In this document: one piece after another, positions 52,754 to 60,341 of the stretch | How the letters are laid out: each line of letters begins with the position of its first letter | How positions within the stretch are numbered: position 1 is the first letter of the stretch | Source: Streptomyces venezuelae | Lineage (GTDB): Bacteria; Actinomycetota; Actinomycetes; Streptomycetales; Streptomycetaceae | NCBI RefSeq assembly: GCF_008642335.1 | Contig: NZ_CP029191.1 | Coordinates: 2,294,001-2,358,000 of the forward strand | Direction: 5' to 3' | DNA length: 64,000 bases | Translations under genes and position numbers: made by a program | Notes under the pieces: generated by a model | The model's input: the letters and a program-made list of their open reading frames with translations, nothing else | Told to the model about the DNA's origin: nothing | Databases searched by the model: none

Positions 52754-54770
52754 CGGGGGTCGTGCCGGTGCCCGCCTTCTGTGGTTGCTGCCGCACCCGC
52801 GGCCCCGAAAGCACGTAGGTCAGGCCGAAGCCCGCGCCCACGACGGCCGCGCCGCCCACCGCGTCGAGGACCCAGTGGTTGCCGGTGCCGACGATCGCGC
52901 AGACCGTGAAGAACGGGTGCAGCAGGCCGAGCGCCTTCATCCACCGGCGCGGCGCGAGGACCACGACGACCAGACCGCACCACAGCGACCAGCCGAAGTG
53001 CAGCGAGGGCATCGCCGCGTACTGGTTGGTGAGCTCCGTCAGCGTGCCGTAGTCCGGCTGGGTGAAGTCCTGCACGCCGTGCACGGTGTCGATGAAGCCG
53101 AGCTCCGGCATCAGACGCGGCGGCGCGAGCGGATACGCCCAGAAGCCGATGAGCGCGAGGACCGTCGCGAAGCCGAGCGCGGAGCGCGCCCAGCGGTAGT
53201 CGGCGGGCCTGCGGATGTACAGGACGGCGAGGACGCTCAGCGGCACCAGGAAGTGGAACGACGTGTAGTAGAAGTCGAGGAAGTCCTCCAGCCGGCCGGT
53301 CCGCGCCGTCAGATGGTTGAACCAGTGCTCGACGTCGATGTGCAGGAACTGTTCGATCGCGTGGATCTGCGCGCCGTGCTGCTCGGCGTCGGCCCGGCCC
53401 CCGGAGATCGTGCCGCCGGTCGCCGCGAGCCTGACCTGCTGGTAGGCGGAGTAGCCGACGCGGATGAGGAGCAGTTCGAGCAGGAGGTTCGGGCGGGCGA
53501 GGACGCGCCGCCAGAACGGGACGAGCGGGATGCGGCTCCAGCGGGCGGGGACGGGTTCGGCGTACTCGGTGGGGATGGGCTCGCGGTACTGCGGGTGGGA
53601 GCGGGACAGGAACGGTACGGCGACGGCCGCGGCGAGCGCCGCGATCAGCACGATGTTGTCGCGGACCGGTTCGGTGACCGGCATGTTCGGCAGCATCATC
53701 TTGGCGGGCAGCGTCGACACGAGGATGACGGCCACCGGCCACACGTAGCGGTCGGACTGCCGCTTGCCGACCCGGCCGACCACGGCGAAGAGCACCCACA
53801 GGAGCTGGTGCTGCCAGGTGGTCGGCGACACCGCGACGGCGACGCAGCCGGTGATCGCGACGGCCAGGAGCAGCTGCCCGTCGCGCGCGTAGCGCACGGC
53901 GCGGCGCAGTCCGACGGCGATGACGGCCAGGCCGAGCACCACGAAGACGGCGATCTCCGGCGGGCCCTCGAGACCGGCACGGAGCAGCATGCCGTGCAGC
54001 GACTGGTTGGCGTTGGCGTCCGGGTCGGCGCCGAGGCCGGTGCCGGCCAGGTGGTGGATCCAGTACGTCGTCGAATCGCTCGGGATCACGGCCCAGACGA
54101 GCGCGGTGACGGCGGCGAAGGTGCCCCCGGTGGCGGCGGCCGCCTCCTTCCGGCCGGTGAACCAGAGCGGCACGGCGAAGAGCAGCATGGCGGGCTGCAG
54201 GGCGGCGGCGACACCGATGAGGACGCCGCAGCTCCGCTGCCCGCGGACCGCGAAGAGGCCGAGGAGGACGAGCAGGACCGGCAGGATGCTGGTCTGCCCG
54301 AGGTACAGGGTGTTGCGGACCGGCAGCGACAGGATGAGCAGGCTGACCGCGACCGGGGCGGCGAGCAGCGAGGTGCGGCGGGAGACGGGCTGCGGCAGGG
54401 CGCGGGCGGCGACCACGCCGAGCACGACGACGAGTCCGAGGGTGCCGAACGTCCACCCCCAGCCGAGGGCCTGTTCGCCCGCGCGGGTGAGGGGTTTGAG
54501 GACGAGCCCGGCGAACGGCGTGTCGGTGAACTTGTCCGCGTCGTAGAAGGACCCGTTCACGTGCAGGACGCCCTCGGGGCCGATCCACGTCTCCAGGTCC
54601 GTCAGGCGCTCGCCCTCGGGTGTCCGCAGGACGACGGCGATCTGCCGGATCGCGAGGACGGCGGCGAGCAGCCAGAGGAGGACTCGGGCCGCTCCCGCCC
54701 GCGGCCCGGGCCCGTCGGCCCGCCCCGCTCCCAAGACATCGCCCGGTCTCCTGCGCTCAACGTTCTGCAC
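52704..54770 (-). CDS. Bifunctional GT87 mannosyltransferase / PAP2 phosphatase
   Basis: The protein has 688 residues. The N-terminal part (about 30-420) is a polytopic GT87-type transferase of the GT-C fold, with an acidic loop near YDADKFTDTPFAG and NTLYLGQTSILPVLLVLLG. The C-terminal part (about 440-665) is a membrane PAP2 phosphatase with phosphatase motifs in MPSLHFGWS and GNHWVLDAVGG. GT87 enzymes use polyprenyl-phosphate mannose in actinobacterial lipoglycan synthesis, and PAP2 enzymes remove phosphate from lipid carriers; the fusion would couple sugar transfer and carrier recycling. The start is GTG 54770. The 3' end overlaps the convergent gene. Confidence 0.88.
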   Translation of the reverse strand: MQNVERRRPGDVLGAGRADGPGPRAGAARVLLWLLAAVLAIRQIAVVLRTPEGERLTDLETWIGPEGVLHVNGSFYDADKFTDTPFAGLVLKPLTRAGEQALGWGWTFGTLGLVVVLGVVAARALPQPVSRRTSLLAAPVAVSLLILSLPVRNTLYLGQTSILPVLLVLLGLFAVRGQRSCGVLIGVAAALQPAMLLFAVPLWFTGRKEAAAATGGTFAAVTALVWAVIPSDSTTYWIHHLAGTGLGADPDANANQSLHGMLLRAGLEGPPEIAVFVVLGLAVIAVGLRRAVRYARDGQLLLAVAITGCVAVAVSPTTWQHQLLWVLFAVVGRVGKRQSDRYVWPVAVILVSTLPAKMMLPNMPVTEPVRDNIVLIAALAAAVAVPFLSRSHPQYREPIPTEYAEPVPARWSRIPLVPFWRRVLARPNLLLELLLIRVGYSAYQQVRLAATGGTISGGRADAEQHGAQIHAIEQFLHIDVEHWFNHLTARTGRLEDFLDFYYTSFHFLVPLSVLAVLYIRRPADYRWARSALGFATVLALIGFWAYPLAPPRLMPELGFIDTVHGVQDFTQPDYGTLTELTNQYAAMPSLHFGWSLWCGLVVVVLAPRRWMKALGLLHPFFTVCAIVGTGNHWVLDAVGGAAVVGAGFGLTYVLSGPRVRQQPQKAGTGTTPVTGTSRTGSAKGRTPS

Positions 54771-55193
54771 GCCCCGTCGGCCCTCCCGCCTGTGTCAGTC
54801 CTCGCCTCTGCCGTTCTGCCGTTCTGTCGTTCTGCCGTTCTGTCGTTCTGCCGTGAAGTTCTCGTCCCCGATATGAGGACGTCCGCCACCCCCATTTCAC
54901 CTGGCGGCCACATCGCTTTCCATCACATTCGTCCGAAACACGGAGGCGCTTGTGAACTCCGTAAGCGTGCGGTTCCTGCCTCCGGCCGCGACAAAGATCA
55001 CATGGCCGCATAACTGGCCCCACCTGGGGAAAAGCCGTTTGACCTGCATAGCAGCGGTTTTGCGGCACTGTGCGGCCGACCGGACACCGACCGTAATGAC
55101 GCCGCTTGCCCCTATGGTCGCTTTTCGGGCCGCTCCGGGTGACCGGGTGCGGCCCCTGTCTTTGTCGTCGACCGAAAGCAGGCGAGCGAACCC
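54771..55193. other. 423-bp divergent promoter region with octamer repeats
   Basis: This gap between divergent genes has lower GC, no convincing gene, and a tandem octamer array at 54812-54851. The plus-strand side has TTGACC at about 55039, a possible -35 element, but no clear -10 partner. Confidence 0.55.
54812..54851. repeat. Five 8-bp tandem repeats CGTTCTGY
   Basis: CGTTCTGC and CGTTCTGT alternate in five direct units, giving a 16-bp higher-order period. The array lies 42-81 bp upstream of the GT87/PAP2 start, so slippage could change promoter spacing. Confidence 0.9.
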
Positions 55194-56624
55194 TTGGCGA
55201 GCGCCACCCCCGTCGCACTACGGAAGCCCGAGCCGTCGGACGCACCCCTGCCCGAGGTCACTCCCGAGGTCACCGTCACGGACCCCGCGATGGTGAAGCG
55301 CGCGGTGAAGGCGGCCGCCCTCGGCAACGCGATGGAGTGGTTCGACTTCGGCGTCTACAGCTACATCGCCGTGACGCTCGGCAAGGTCTTCTTCCCCTCG
55401 GGCAACCCGACGGCGCAGCTGCTCTCCACGTTCGGCGCGTTCGCCGCGGCCTTCCTGATCCGGCCGCTCGGCGGCATGGTCTTCGGCCCGCTCGGCGACC
55501 GCGTCGGCCGCCAGAAGGTCCTCGCGCTCACCATGATCATGATGGCGGCGGGCACGTTCGCGATCGGCCTGATCCCGTCGTACGCGTCGATCGGCGTCTG
55601 GGCGCCGGTCCTGCTCCTGGCGGCCCGCCTCGTGCAGGGCTTCTCCACGGGCGGCGAGTACGCGGGCGCCTCGACCTTCATCGCCGAGTACGCGCCCGAC
55701 AAGAAGCGGGGCTTTTTCGGCAGCTGGCTGGAGTTCGGCACGCTGGCGGGTTACATCGGCGGCGCGGGCCTGGTCACCCTGATGACGGCCCTGCTCTCCT
55801 CCGACGACCTGCTGTCCTGGGGCTGGCGCATCCCGTTCCTGATCGCGGGCCCGATGGGCCTCATCGGCCTCTACCTCCGCATGAAGCTGGAGGAGACCCC
55901 GGCGTTCGCCGCGGAACTCGAGAAAGCCCACCAGTCCGAGCAGACCCGCGCGAAGGTGCGGCTGCGCGACATGGTCACGGGCCAGTGGAAGGCCCTCCTC
56001 CTCTGCATGGGTCTGGTCCTCGTCTTCAACGTCACGGACTACATGTTGCTGTCGTACATGCCGAGCTACCTGACCAGTGAGCTCAAGTACGACGAGACGC
56101 ACGGCCTCCTGGTCATCCTGGCCGTCATGGCGCTCATGATGTGCGCCCAGCCCTTCATGGGGGCGCTCACGGACCGGGTGGGCCGCCGTCCGGTCATCGC
56201 CGCGGGCTGCGCGGGCTTCTTCCTGTTCTCGGTCCCGGCACTCCTCCTGATCCGCAACGGGTCCCTGTGGGCGATCGCGCTGGGCCTCGGCGCGCTCGGC
56301 ATGCTCCTGGTCTGCTTCACGGCCTCGATGCCGTCGGCCCTCCCGGCCCTCTTCCCCACGAAGGTCCGCTACGGCTCCCTCTCCATCGGCTTCAACATCT
56401 CCGTCTCCGTCTTCGGCGGCACGACACCGCTGGTCGTGACGGCGCTGATCGGCGCGACGGGCGACAAGATGATGCCCGCGTACTACATGATGGCGGCGGC
56501 GGTCATCGGCGGAATCGCCGTCTGGTACATGACGGAATCGGCCCGCAAGCCACTGCCGGGTTCGCCGCCGGCGGTGGAGACGCCCGCCGAGGCGCGAACG
56601 ATGGCTCTACGCCCGACCGACTGA
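55194..56624 (+). CDS. ProP-like MFS symporter (metabolite:H+ symporter family)
   Basis: This 476-residue, 12-helix transporter of the MHS family has a charged cytoplasmic N-terminus, the helix-1 motif GNAMEWFDFGVYSY, and the signature GPLGDRVGRQKVLALTM between helices 2 and 3. FSTGGEYAGASTFIAEYAP is diagnostic of ProP-like uptake systems for compatible solutes or organic acids. The likely start is TTG 55194; no stronger start fits the N-terminus. It is monocistronic, with dispersed GC-rich repeats after it. The substrate (proline/betaine or a dicarboxylate) is uncertain. Confidence 0.88.
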   Translation: MASATPVALRKPEPSDAPLPEVTPEVTVTDPAMVKRAVKAAALGNAMEWFDFGVYSYIAVTLGKVFFPSGNPTAQLLSTFGAFAAAFLIRPLGGMVFGPLGDRVGRQKVLALTMIMMAAGTFAIGLIPSYASIGVWAPVLLLAARLVQGFSTGGEYAGASTFIAEYAPDKKRGFFGSWLEFGTLAGYIGGAGLVTLMTALLSSDDLLSWGWRIPFLIAGPMGLIGLYLRMKLEETPAFAAELEKAHQSEQTRAKVRLRDMVTGQWKALLLCMGLVLVFNVTDYMLLSYMPSYLTSELKYDETHGLLVILAVMALMMCAQPFMGALTDRVGRRPVIAAGCAGFFLFSVPALLLIRNGSLWAIALGLGALGMLLVCFTASMPSALPALFPTKVRYGSLSIGFNISVSVFGGTTPLVVTALIGATGDKMMPAYYMMAAAVIGGIAVWYMTESARKPLPGSPPAVETPAEARTMALRPTD

Positions 56625-56680
56625 CACCGCGCAGCCCGCGACGGCGAGCGGCCCGGACGTGGCTGAGGACCGGACTACTC

Positions 56681-56728
56681 AGGGGCGCGGGGAACTGCGC
56701 AATCTTTAAGGGGCGCGGGGAACTGCGC
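56681..56728. repeat. Two copies of a 20-bp dispersed repeat
   Basis: AGGGGCGCGGGGAACTGCGC occurs at 56681-56700 and 56709-56728. Its exact reverse complement ends both 80-bp elements near 4.3-4.5 kb, so this window has four copies in three intergenic spots. This sequence is a familiar intergenic element in Streptomyces. Confidence 0.9.
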
Positions 56729-56843
56729 GATCAACCCCCACCGCCCCGCAGGGATCCCGCCCCCGCCGGCAAGGCGACCTGAGAAACTGACGGGACAGTC
56801 GCACAGTCCGACCACCGCTCAGCCGAAGGGACCCCCCGGCCAC

Positions 56844-57521
56844 ATGACCCAGGAACAGTGGGACTCCGTCGACGACTACTTCACCGACCTCCTCGCCCCC
56901 GCCGACGACGCCCTGACCGCCGCCCTGCGCGACAGCGACGCCGCCGGCCTGCCCCGCATCGCCGTCGCCCCGAACCAGGGCAAGCTGCTCCACCTCCTCG
57001 CCCAGATCCAGGGCGCCCGCCGCATCCTGGAGATCGGCACCCTCGGCGGCTACAGCACCATCTGGCTGGCCCGCGCCCTGCCCGCCGACGGCCGTCTCGT
57101 CACCCTCGAGTACAACCCCGCGCACGCCGACGTGGCCCGCGGCAACCTCGCCCGCGCCGGACTCGACAAGATCGTCGACGTCCGCGTCGGCGCCGCCCTG
57201 GACTCGCTCACCGTGCTCGGCGCCGAACACGCCGCGCACCCCGAGCCCTTCGACCTCGTCTTCATCGACGCCGACAAGGCCAACAACGCGCACTACCTGC
57301 GGTGGGCGGTCGAACTGACCCGCCCCGGCAGCCTGATCATCCTCGACAACGTCGTACGGGGCGGCGCGGTGGCCGACGCCGACGGCACCGACCCGGCGAT
57401 CCTCGGCACCCGCTCCGCACTCGAACTCATCGCGGAGCACCCCAAGTTGACCGGCACGGCGGTACAGACGGTGGGCAGCAAGGGCTACGACGGCTTCGCC
57501 CTGGCCCGCGTACTCGCCTGA
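56844..57521 (+). CDS. O-methyltransferase (catechol/caffeoyl-CoA OMT type)
   Basis: This 225-residue SAM-dependent enzyme of the Methyltransf_3 family has the SAM-binding motif ILEIGTLGGYSTIWLARAL, the metal-binding and catalytic block FDLVFIDADKANNAHYL, and LIILDNVVRGG with the second metal ligand. These are all hallmarks of divalent-metal-dependent O-methyltransferases acting on catechols or similar diols. ATG 56844 starts MTQEQWDSVDDYF. It stands alone after the dispersed repeats and converges on a small FHA-type gene. Confidence 0.92.
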   Translation: MTQEQWDSVDDYFTDLLAPADDALTAALRDSDAAGLPRIAVAPNQGKLLHLLAQIQGARRILEIGTLGGYSTIWLARALPADGRLVTLEYNPAHADVARGNLARAGLDKIVDVRVGAALDSLTVLGAEHAAHPEPFDLVFIDADKANNAHYLRWAVELTRPGSLIILDNVVRGGAVADADGTDPAILGTRSALELIAEHPKLTGTAVQTVGSKGYDGFALARVLA

Positions 57522-57544
57522 CCCAGCACTGGCGGGTTACCCCC

Positions 57545-57937
57545 TCAACCCTCGTGGAAATACCCGACGTTCACGCTCCGCGGCCCGGACCGTTCCTGGA
57601 TGACGATCTCGCCCGAGCCGCCCCGGGGCAACGGCGCGGCCCCTCCGTACGCGAGGGACCGCGCCGTACCACCGGACAGCAGCCGCACCTCGGAAGCCGG
57701 ATCGGGGTTCGAACCGCGCAGCCAGCTCACGGACCACGCGCCGTCGGGCCCGCAGCGGAACTCCAGGTGCGTACGGGAGACGAACAGCCAGTCGTCGGGC
57801 GTCACCAGACGGCACACGTTCCTGTCCCGCCCGACCCGCAGCACCGCACCCGGCCGGCTCGGCGCCTCGGCCATCAGCATGCCCGCGGTGGCGCCCGCGT
57901 CCGCCTCGGACACCGAGGCCATGGTCAGTTCCAGCAC
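57545..57937 (-). CDS. Small FHA-domain-like protein
   Basis: The protein has about 130 residues. The segment VLRVGRDRNVCRLVTPDDWLF followed by VSRTHLEF matches the FHA phosphothreonine-binding fold, including the conserved Gly-Arg and the SRTH motif; NPDPASEVRLLSGG completes the domain. GTG 57937 has AAGGAG nine bases upstream; ATG 58000 would add 21 basic residues. No kinase or secretion gene is adjacent, so the partner is unknown. A role in phospho-dependent binding is inferred from the fold. Confidence 0.75.
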   Translation of the reverse strand: MLELTMASVSEADAGATAGMLMAEAPSRPGAVLRVGRDRNVCRLVTPDDWLFVSRTHLEFRCGPDGAWSVSWLRGSNPDPASEVRLLSGGTARSLAYGGAAPLPRGGSGEIVIQERSGPRSVNVGYFHEG

Positions 57938-58175
57938 GTAGGCACGCTCCTTCGACTCACCACGGCGCGCACGTGTCCGGCGGTTCTCGCGCTGCCGCAT
58001 CCTATGGGCCGCCAAGCGGACTGAGGACCCCAGACCCAAGCCCGTGGACCGAGGCTACGCACAGCCCCCGTTTGGCGGCCCGATTCCGGGCAACTCGTTC
58101 CGGGGAACGGGTGTCGGGGCCCCTGCCGGGCCCCGCGCCCCAGGCCGATCCCCGAGCCGAAAAGGGCACCCACCC

Positions 58176-58877
58176 ATGTCCACACTCATGATCATTCTGC
58201 TGATCGTGGCGGTCGTAGTCATCGCCGCCGCCGCGTTCGTCGTGCTGAACCGCAGGCAACAGGGTGCGGGCGGCAGGCGCGGACTGCAGCGCCGCTTCGG
58301 ACCCGAGTACGACCGCGCGGTCGCCCGCCACGACGGCGACACCAAGGCCGCCGAGCGCGACCTCGGCGAGCGGGTGAAGCGCCACGGTTCCCTGCGTGTG
58401 CGGCCGCTGGACGCCGCCGCGCGTGAGCAGTACACGGCCCGCTGGACCGTCGCCCAGGAGCGCTTCGTCGACTCCCCGCGCGAGGCCGTGACCGAGGCGG
58501 ACCGCCTCATCGCCGAGCTGGCCGGCGCCCGCGGCTTCCCCGACGCCGGGCACTACGAGGACCAGATCGACGCGCTCTCCGTCCACCACGCCCACCACGT
58601 CCACGGCTACCGCAAGGTGCACCGCGCGGCCCTCGGCACGACGGGCACCATGGGCACGGACCCCATGGGCACGGAGGCGACGGGTGTGGAGCGCACCGGC
58701 GGCGCCGGCACCGAGGAGATGCGCGCGGCGCTGCTCGAGGCGCGCGGGCTCTTCGAGGCGCTGGTGGCGGAGCACCGCTCCGACGCCGACGCGACGCCCA
58801 CGACGTCCACGACGGGCCGGCACGACACCCGCAAGCACTCGACCGGCATCACCCACAAGGGGGTCCAGCATGGCTGA
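58176..58877 (+). CDS. Single-pass membrane protein with VDSPREAV motif
   Basis: This 233-residue protein has an N-terminal membrane helix (MSTLMIILLIVAVVVIAAAA) and a cytoplasmic charged helical region. The motif RFVDSPREAVTEADRLI at about residue 103 recurs in its downstream neighbour. The C-terminal half is Thr/Gly/Glu-rich. ATG 58176 was chosen because the membrane helix starts there. It overlaps the next gene by eight bases. I do not know its function; the family is common in Streptomyces beside small stress-related genes. Confidence 0.75.
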   Translation: MSTLMIILLIVAVVVIAAAAFVVLNRRQQGAGGRRGLQRRFGPEYDRAVARHDGDTKAAERDLGERVKRHGSLRVRPLDAAAREQYTARWTVAQERFVDSPREAVTEADRLIAELAGARGFPDAGHYEDQIDALSVHHAHHVHGYRKVHRAALGTTGTMGTDPMGTEATGVERTGGAGTEEMRAALLEARGLFEALVAEHRSDADATPTTSTTGRHDTRKHSTGITHKGVQHG

Positions 58878-59247
58878 CGTACATCCCGAAGGGACCGCTC
58901 TCTTCCCGATCGACGCGCGCGACAAGCTGACCCTGCGCCTCCAGAACGCCGTCAACGGTTTCGTCGACAGCCCCCGCGACGCGGTCGAGAACGCGGACCG
59001 CATCCTGGAGGAGGCGATAGCCGACCTCACCCACACGCTGACGGAGCGCCGAAACGCCCTGCGAACGACATGGCAGTCCCACGCGACGGAGGTCCCCCCG
59101 ACCGCCCCCGACACCCCGGCGAGCCCCGCCGCCGGCACCGCCACCGGCACCACCCCCGCGGCAACACCCCCGGCAGGCGACACGGAGCAACTCCGCCTGG
59201 CCCTCCAGGACTACCGCGAGACAGCGGAACGCCTCCTGCGCCTGTGA
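58870..59247 (+). CDS. Small soluble paralogue sharing the VDSPRDAV motif
   Basis: This 125-residue protein is mostly helical. The block NGFVDSPRDAVENADRILEEA matches the upstream gene's motif, so the two share a short domain. A Pro/Thr/Ala linker (about 78-105) and a C-terminal helix (QLRLALQDYRETAERLLRL) follow, the latter resembling the other gene's MRAALLEARGLFEAL. It overlaps the upstream gene by eight bases and is translationally coupled. It lacks a membrane segment. The pair may interact through the shared helices; the function is unknown. Confidence 0.72.
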   Translation: MADVHPEGTALFPIDARDKLTLRLQNAVNGFVDSPRDAVENADRILEEAIADLTHTLTERRNALRTTWQSHATEVPPTAPDTPASPAAGTATGTTPAATPPAGDTEQLRLALQDYRETAERLLRL

Positions 59248-59277
59248 CGGCACCCCTGTCCACAGGCCCCCCGGACC

Positions 59278-59337
59278 GAGCCCCGGGGCCCCACCCGCCG
59301 GACCTCCGTGACATCCGGCCGCGGGGCCCCGGGGCTC
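59278..59337 (+). terminator. Long terminator stem-loop
   Basis: GAGCCCCGGGGCCCC pairs perfectly over 15 bp with GGGGCCCCGGGGCTC, with an inner GCCGGA/TCCGGC stem. It lies 30 bp after the stop of the small paralogue gene. Confidence 0.88.
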
Positions 59338-59374
59338 ACGCCGCTCCGACACCCCCGTACGGCAGGATGGCCGT

Positions 59375-59692
59375 ATGAGCGTAGTCAAGATCAACGTCCT
59401 CACCGTCCCCGCCGACCAGCGCGAAACCCTCGAAAAGCGCTTCGCCTCCCGCGCCGGCGCCGTGGAGAACTCCGACGGCTTCGAGTGGTTCGAACTCCTC
59501 CGCCCCATCGAGGGCACCGACGACTACCTGGTCTACACGCGCTGGCGTGACGAGGAGTCGTTCCAGGCCTGGATGGAGGGCCCCATGAAGTCGGCCCACC
59601 AGGGCACCGGCGACCGCCCGAAGCCCGCCGCGAGCGGCTCCTCGGTCTGGTCCTTCGAGGTAGTCCAGCAGGCGGCGCCCAAGGGCGAGTAG
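59375..59692 (+). CDS. ABM-fold monooxygenase / haem-degrading (IsdG-MhuD-like)
   Basis: This 105-residue protein has the dimeric alpha/beta-barrel fold of the antibiotic biosynthesis monooxygenase family. The pattern VENSDGFEWFELLRPIEGTDDYLVYTRW with the downstream MKSAHQG matches actinobacterial haem-degrading members such as MhuD, which open haem to release iron. The His in KSAHQ is the likely haem ligand and a Trp lies in FEWFELLRP. ATG 59375 is preceded by GGATGGCC-type sequence, a weak ribosome binding site. No haem-uptake gene is adjacent, so a quinone monooxygenase role cannot be excluded. Confidence 0.8.
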   Translation: MSVVKINVLTVPADQRETLEKRFASRAGAVENSDGFEWFELLRPIEGTDDYLVYTRWRDEESFQAWMEGPMKSAHQGTGDRPKPAASGSSVWSFEVVQQAAPKGE

Positions 59693-59768
59693 CGCGCGAC
59701 GCCGCGGGTGGTGGGACGGGTGCTTAATCCGTTGCGCGACCCCGTCCCCCTCCGCCCAGAATGCGCGT

Positions 59769-60299
59769 ATGACCGATCCTGTCACCGTCGCCCCCGCCGC
59801 CGAATCCGCGATCTGGAGTGTCGCGGCCGAGGCGTATGACTCCGATGTCGCCCGTGCGCTCTGGCGTGCGTACTACACCGAGGTCAGCGATCGCTGGTAT
59901 CTGCTGCACGAGGGGCGGGTCACGGATCCCGCGGAGCTGGAGCGGGAGATCGCCGCCGAGTCCGGGGGCGATCTCTCGGCGCCGGGCGGGGTGCTGTTGG
60001 TCGCGCGGTACGGCGGGGAGGCCGTCGGTACCGCCGGTGTGCGGATGCTCGATGCCTCGACCGCCGAGCTCAAGCGCGTGTTCGTACGCGAGGACATGCG
60101 CGGCAAGGGCGGCGCCGCCGTCCTCCTCGCCGCCGCCGAGGACGCGGCCCGGGCGTTGGGGGCCGGGCGTCTCATCCTCGACACCCGGACCGACCTCGTG
60201 GAGGCCCGTGCGCTGTACGCGCGGCACGGCTACGAGGAGACCGAGCCGTTGACCGAACGGCCGTACGCCGAGCACTGGTTCGCCAAGGTGCTTGGCTGA
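59769..60299 (+). CDS. GNAT-family N-acetyltransferase
   Basis: This 176-residue acetyltransferase has the acetyl-CoA binding motif in RVFVREDMRGKGGAAVLLAAAEDAAR, a beta-4 strand LILDTRTDLVEARALYARHGY and an ending YAEHWFAKVLG. It moves an acetyl group from acetyl-CoA to an amine on a small molecule or peptide. ATG 59769 gives the N-terminus MTDPVTVAPA. It is monocistronic and converges on the MFS-MarR fusion gene. The substrate is unknown. Confidence 0.88.
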   Translation: MTDPVTVAPAAESAIWSVAAEAYDSDVARALWRAYYTEVSDRWYLLHEGRVTDPAELEREIAAESGGDLSAPGGVLLVARYGGEAVGTAGVRMLDASTAELKRVFVREDMRGKGGAAVLLAAAEDAARALGAGRLILDTRTDLVEARALYARHGYEETEPLTERPYAEHWFAKVLG

Positions 60300-60341
60300 C
60301 ATCTGTCGGCGGCTCACGGCGTCACGCCGCGCGTACCACCG

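Noticed and set aside
52785..55013. 742-codon plus-strand open frame
   Set aside because: It is antisense to the GT87/PAP2 gene and is Glu/Asp/Gly/Arg-rich without domains.
54952..55296. 114-codon plus-strand open frame upstream of the ProP-like gene
   Set aside because: Its codon third positions are not GC-biased in the first part and it overlaps the transporter start in another frame. No domain is visible.
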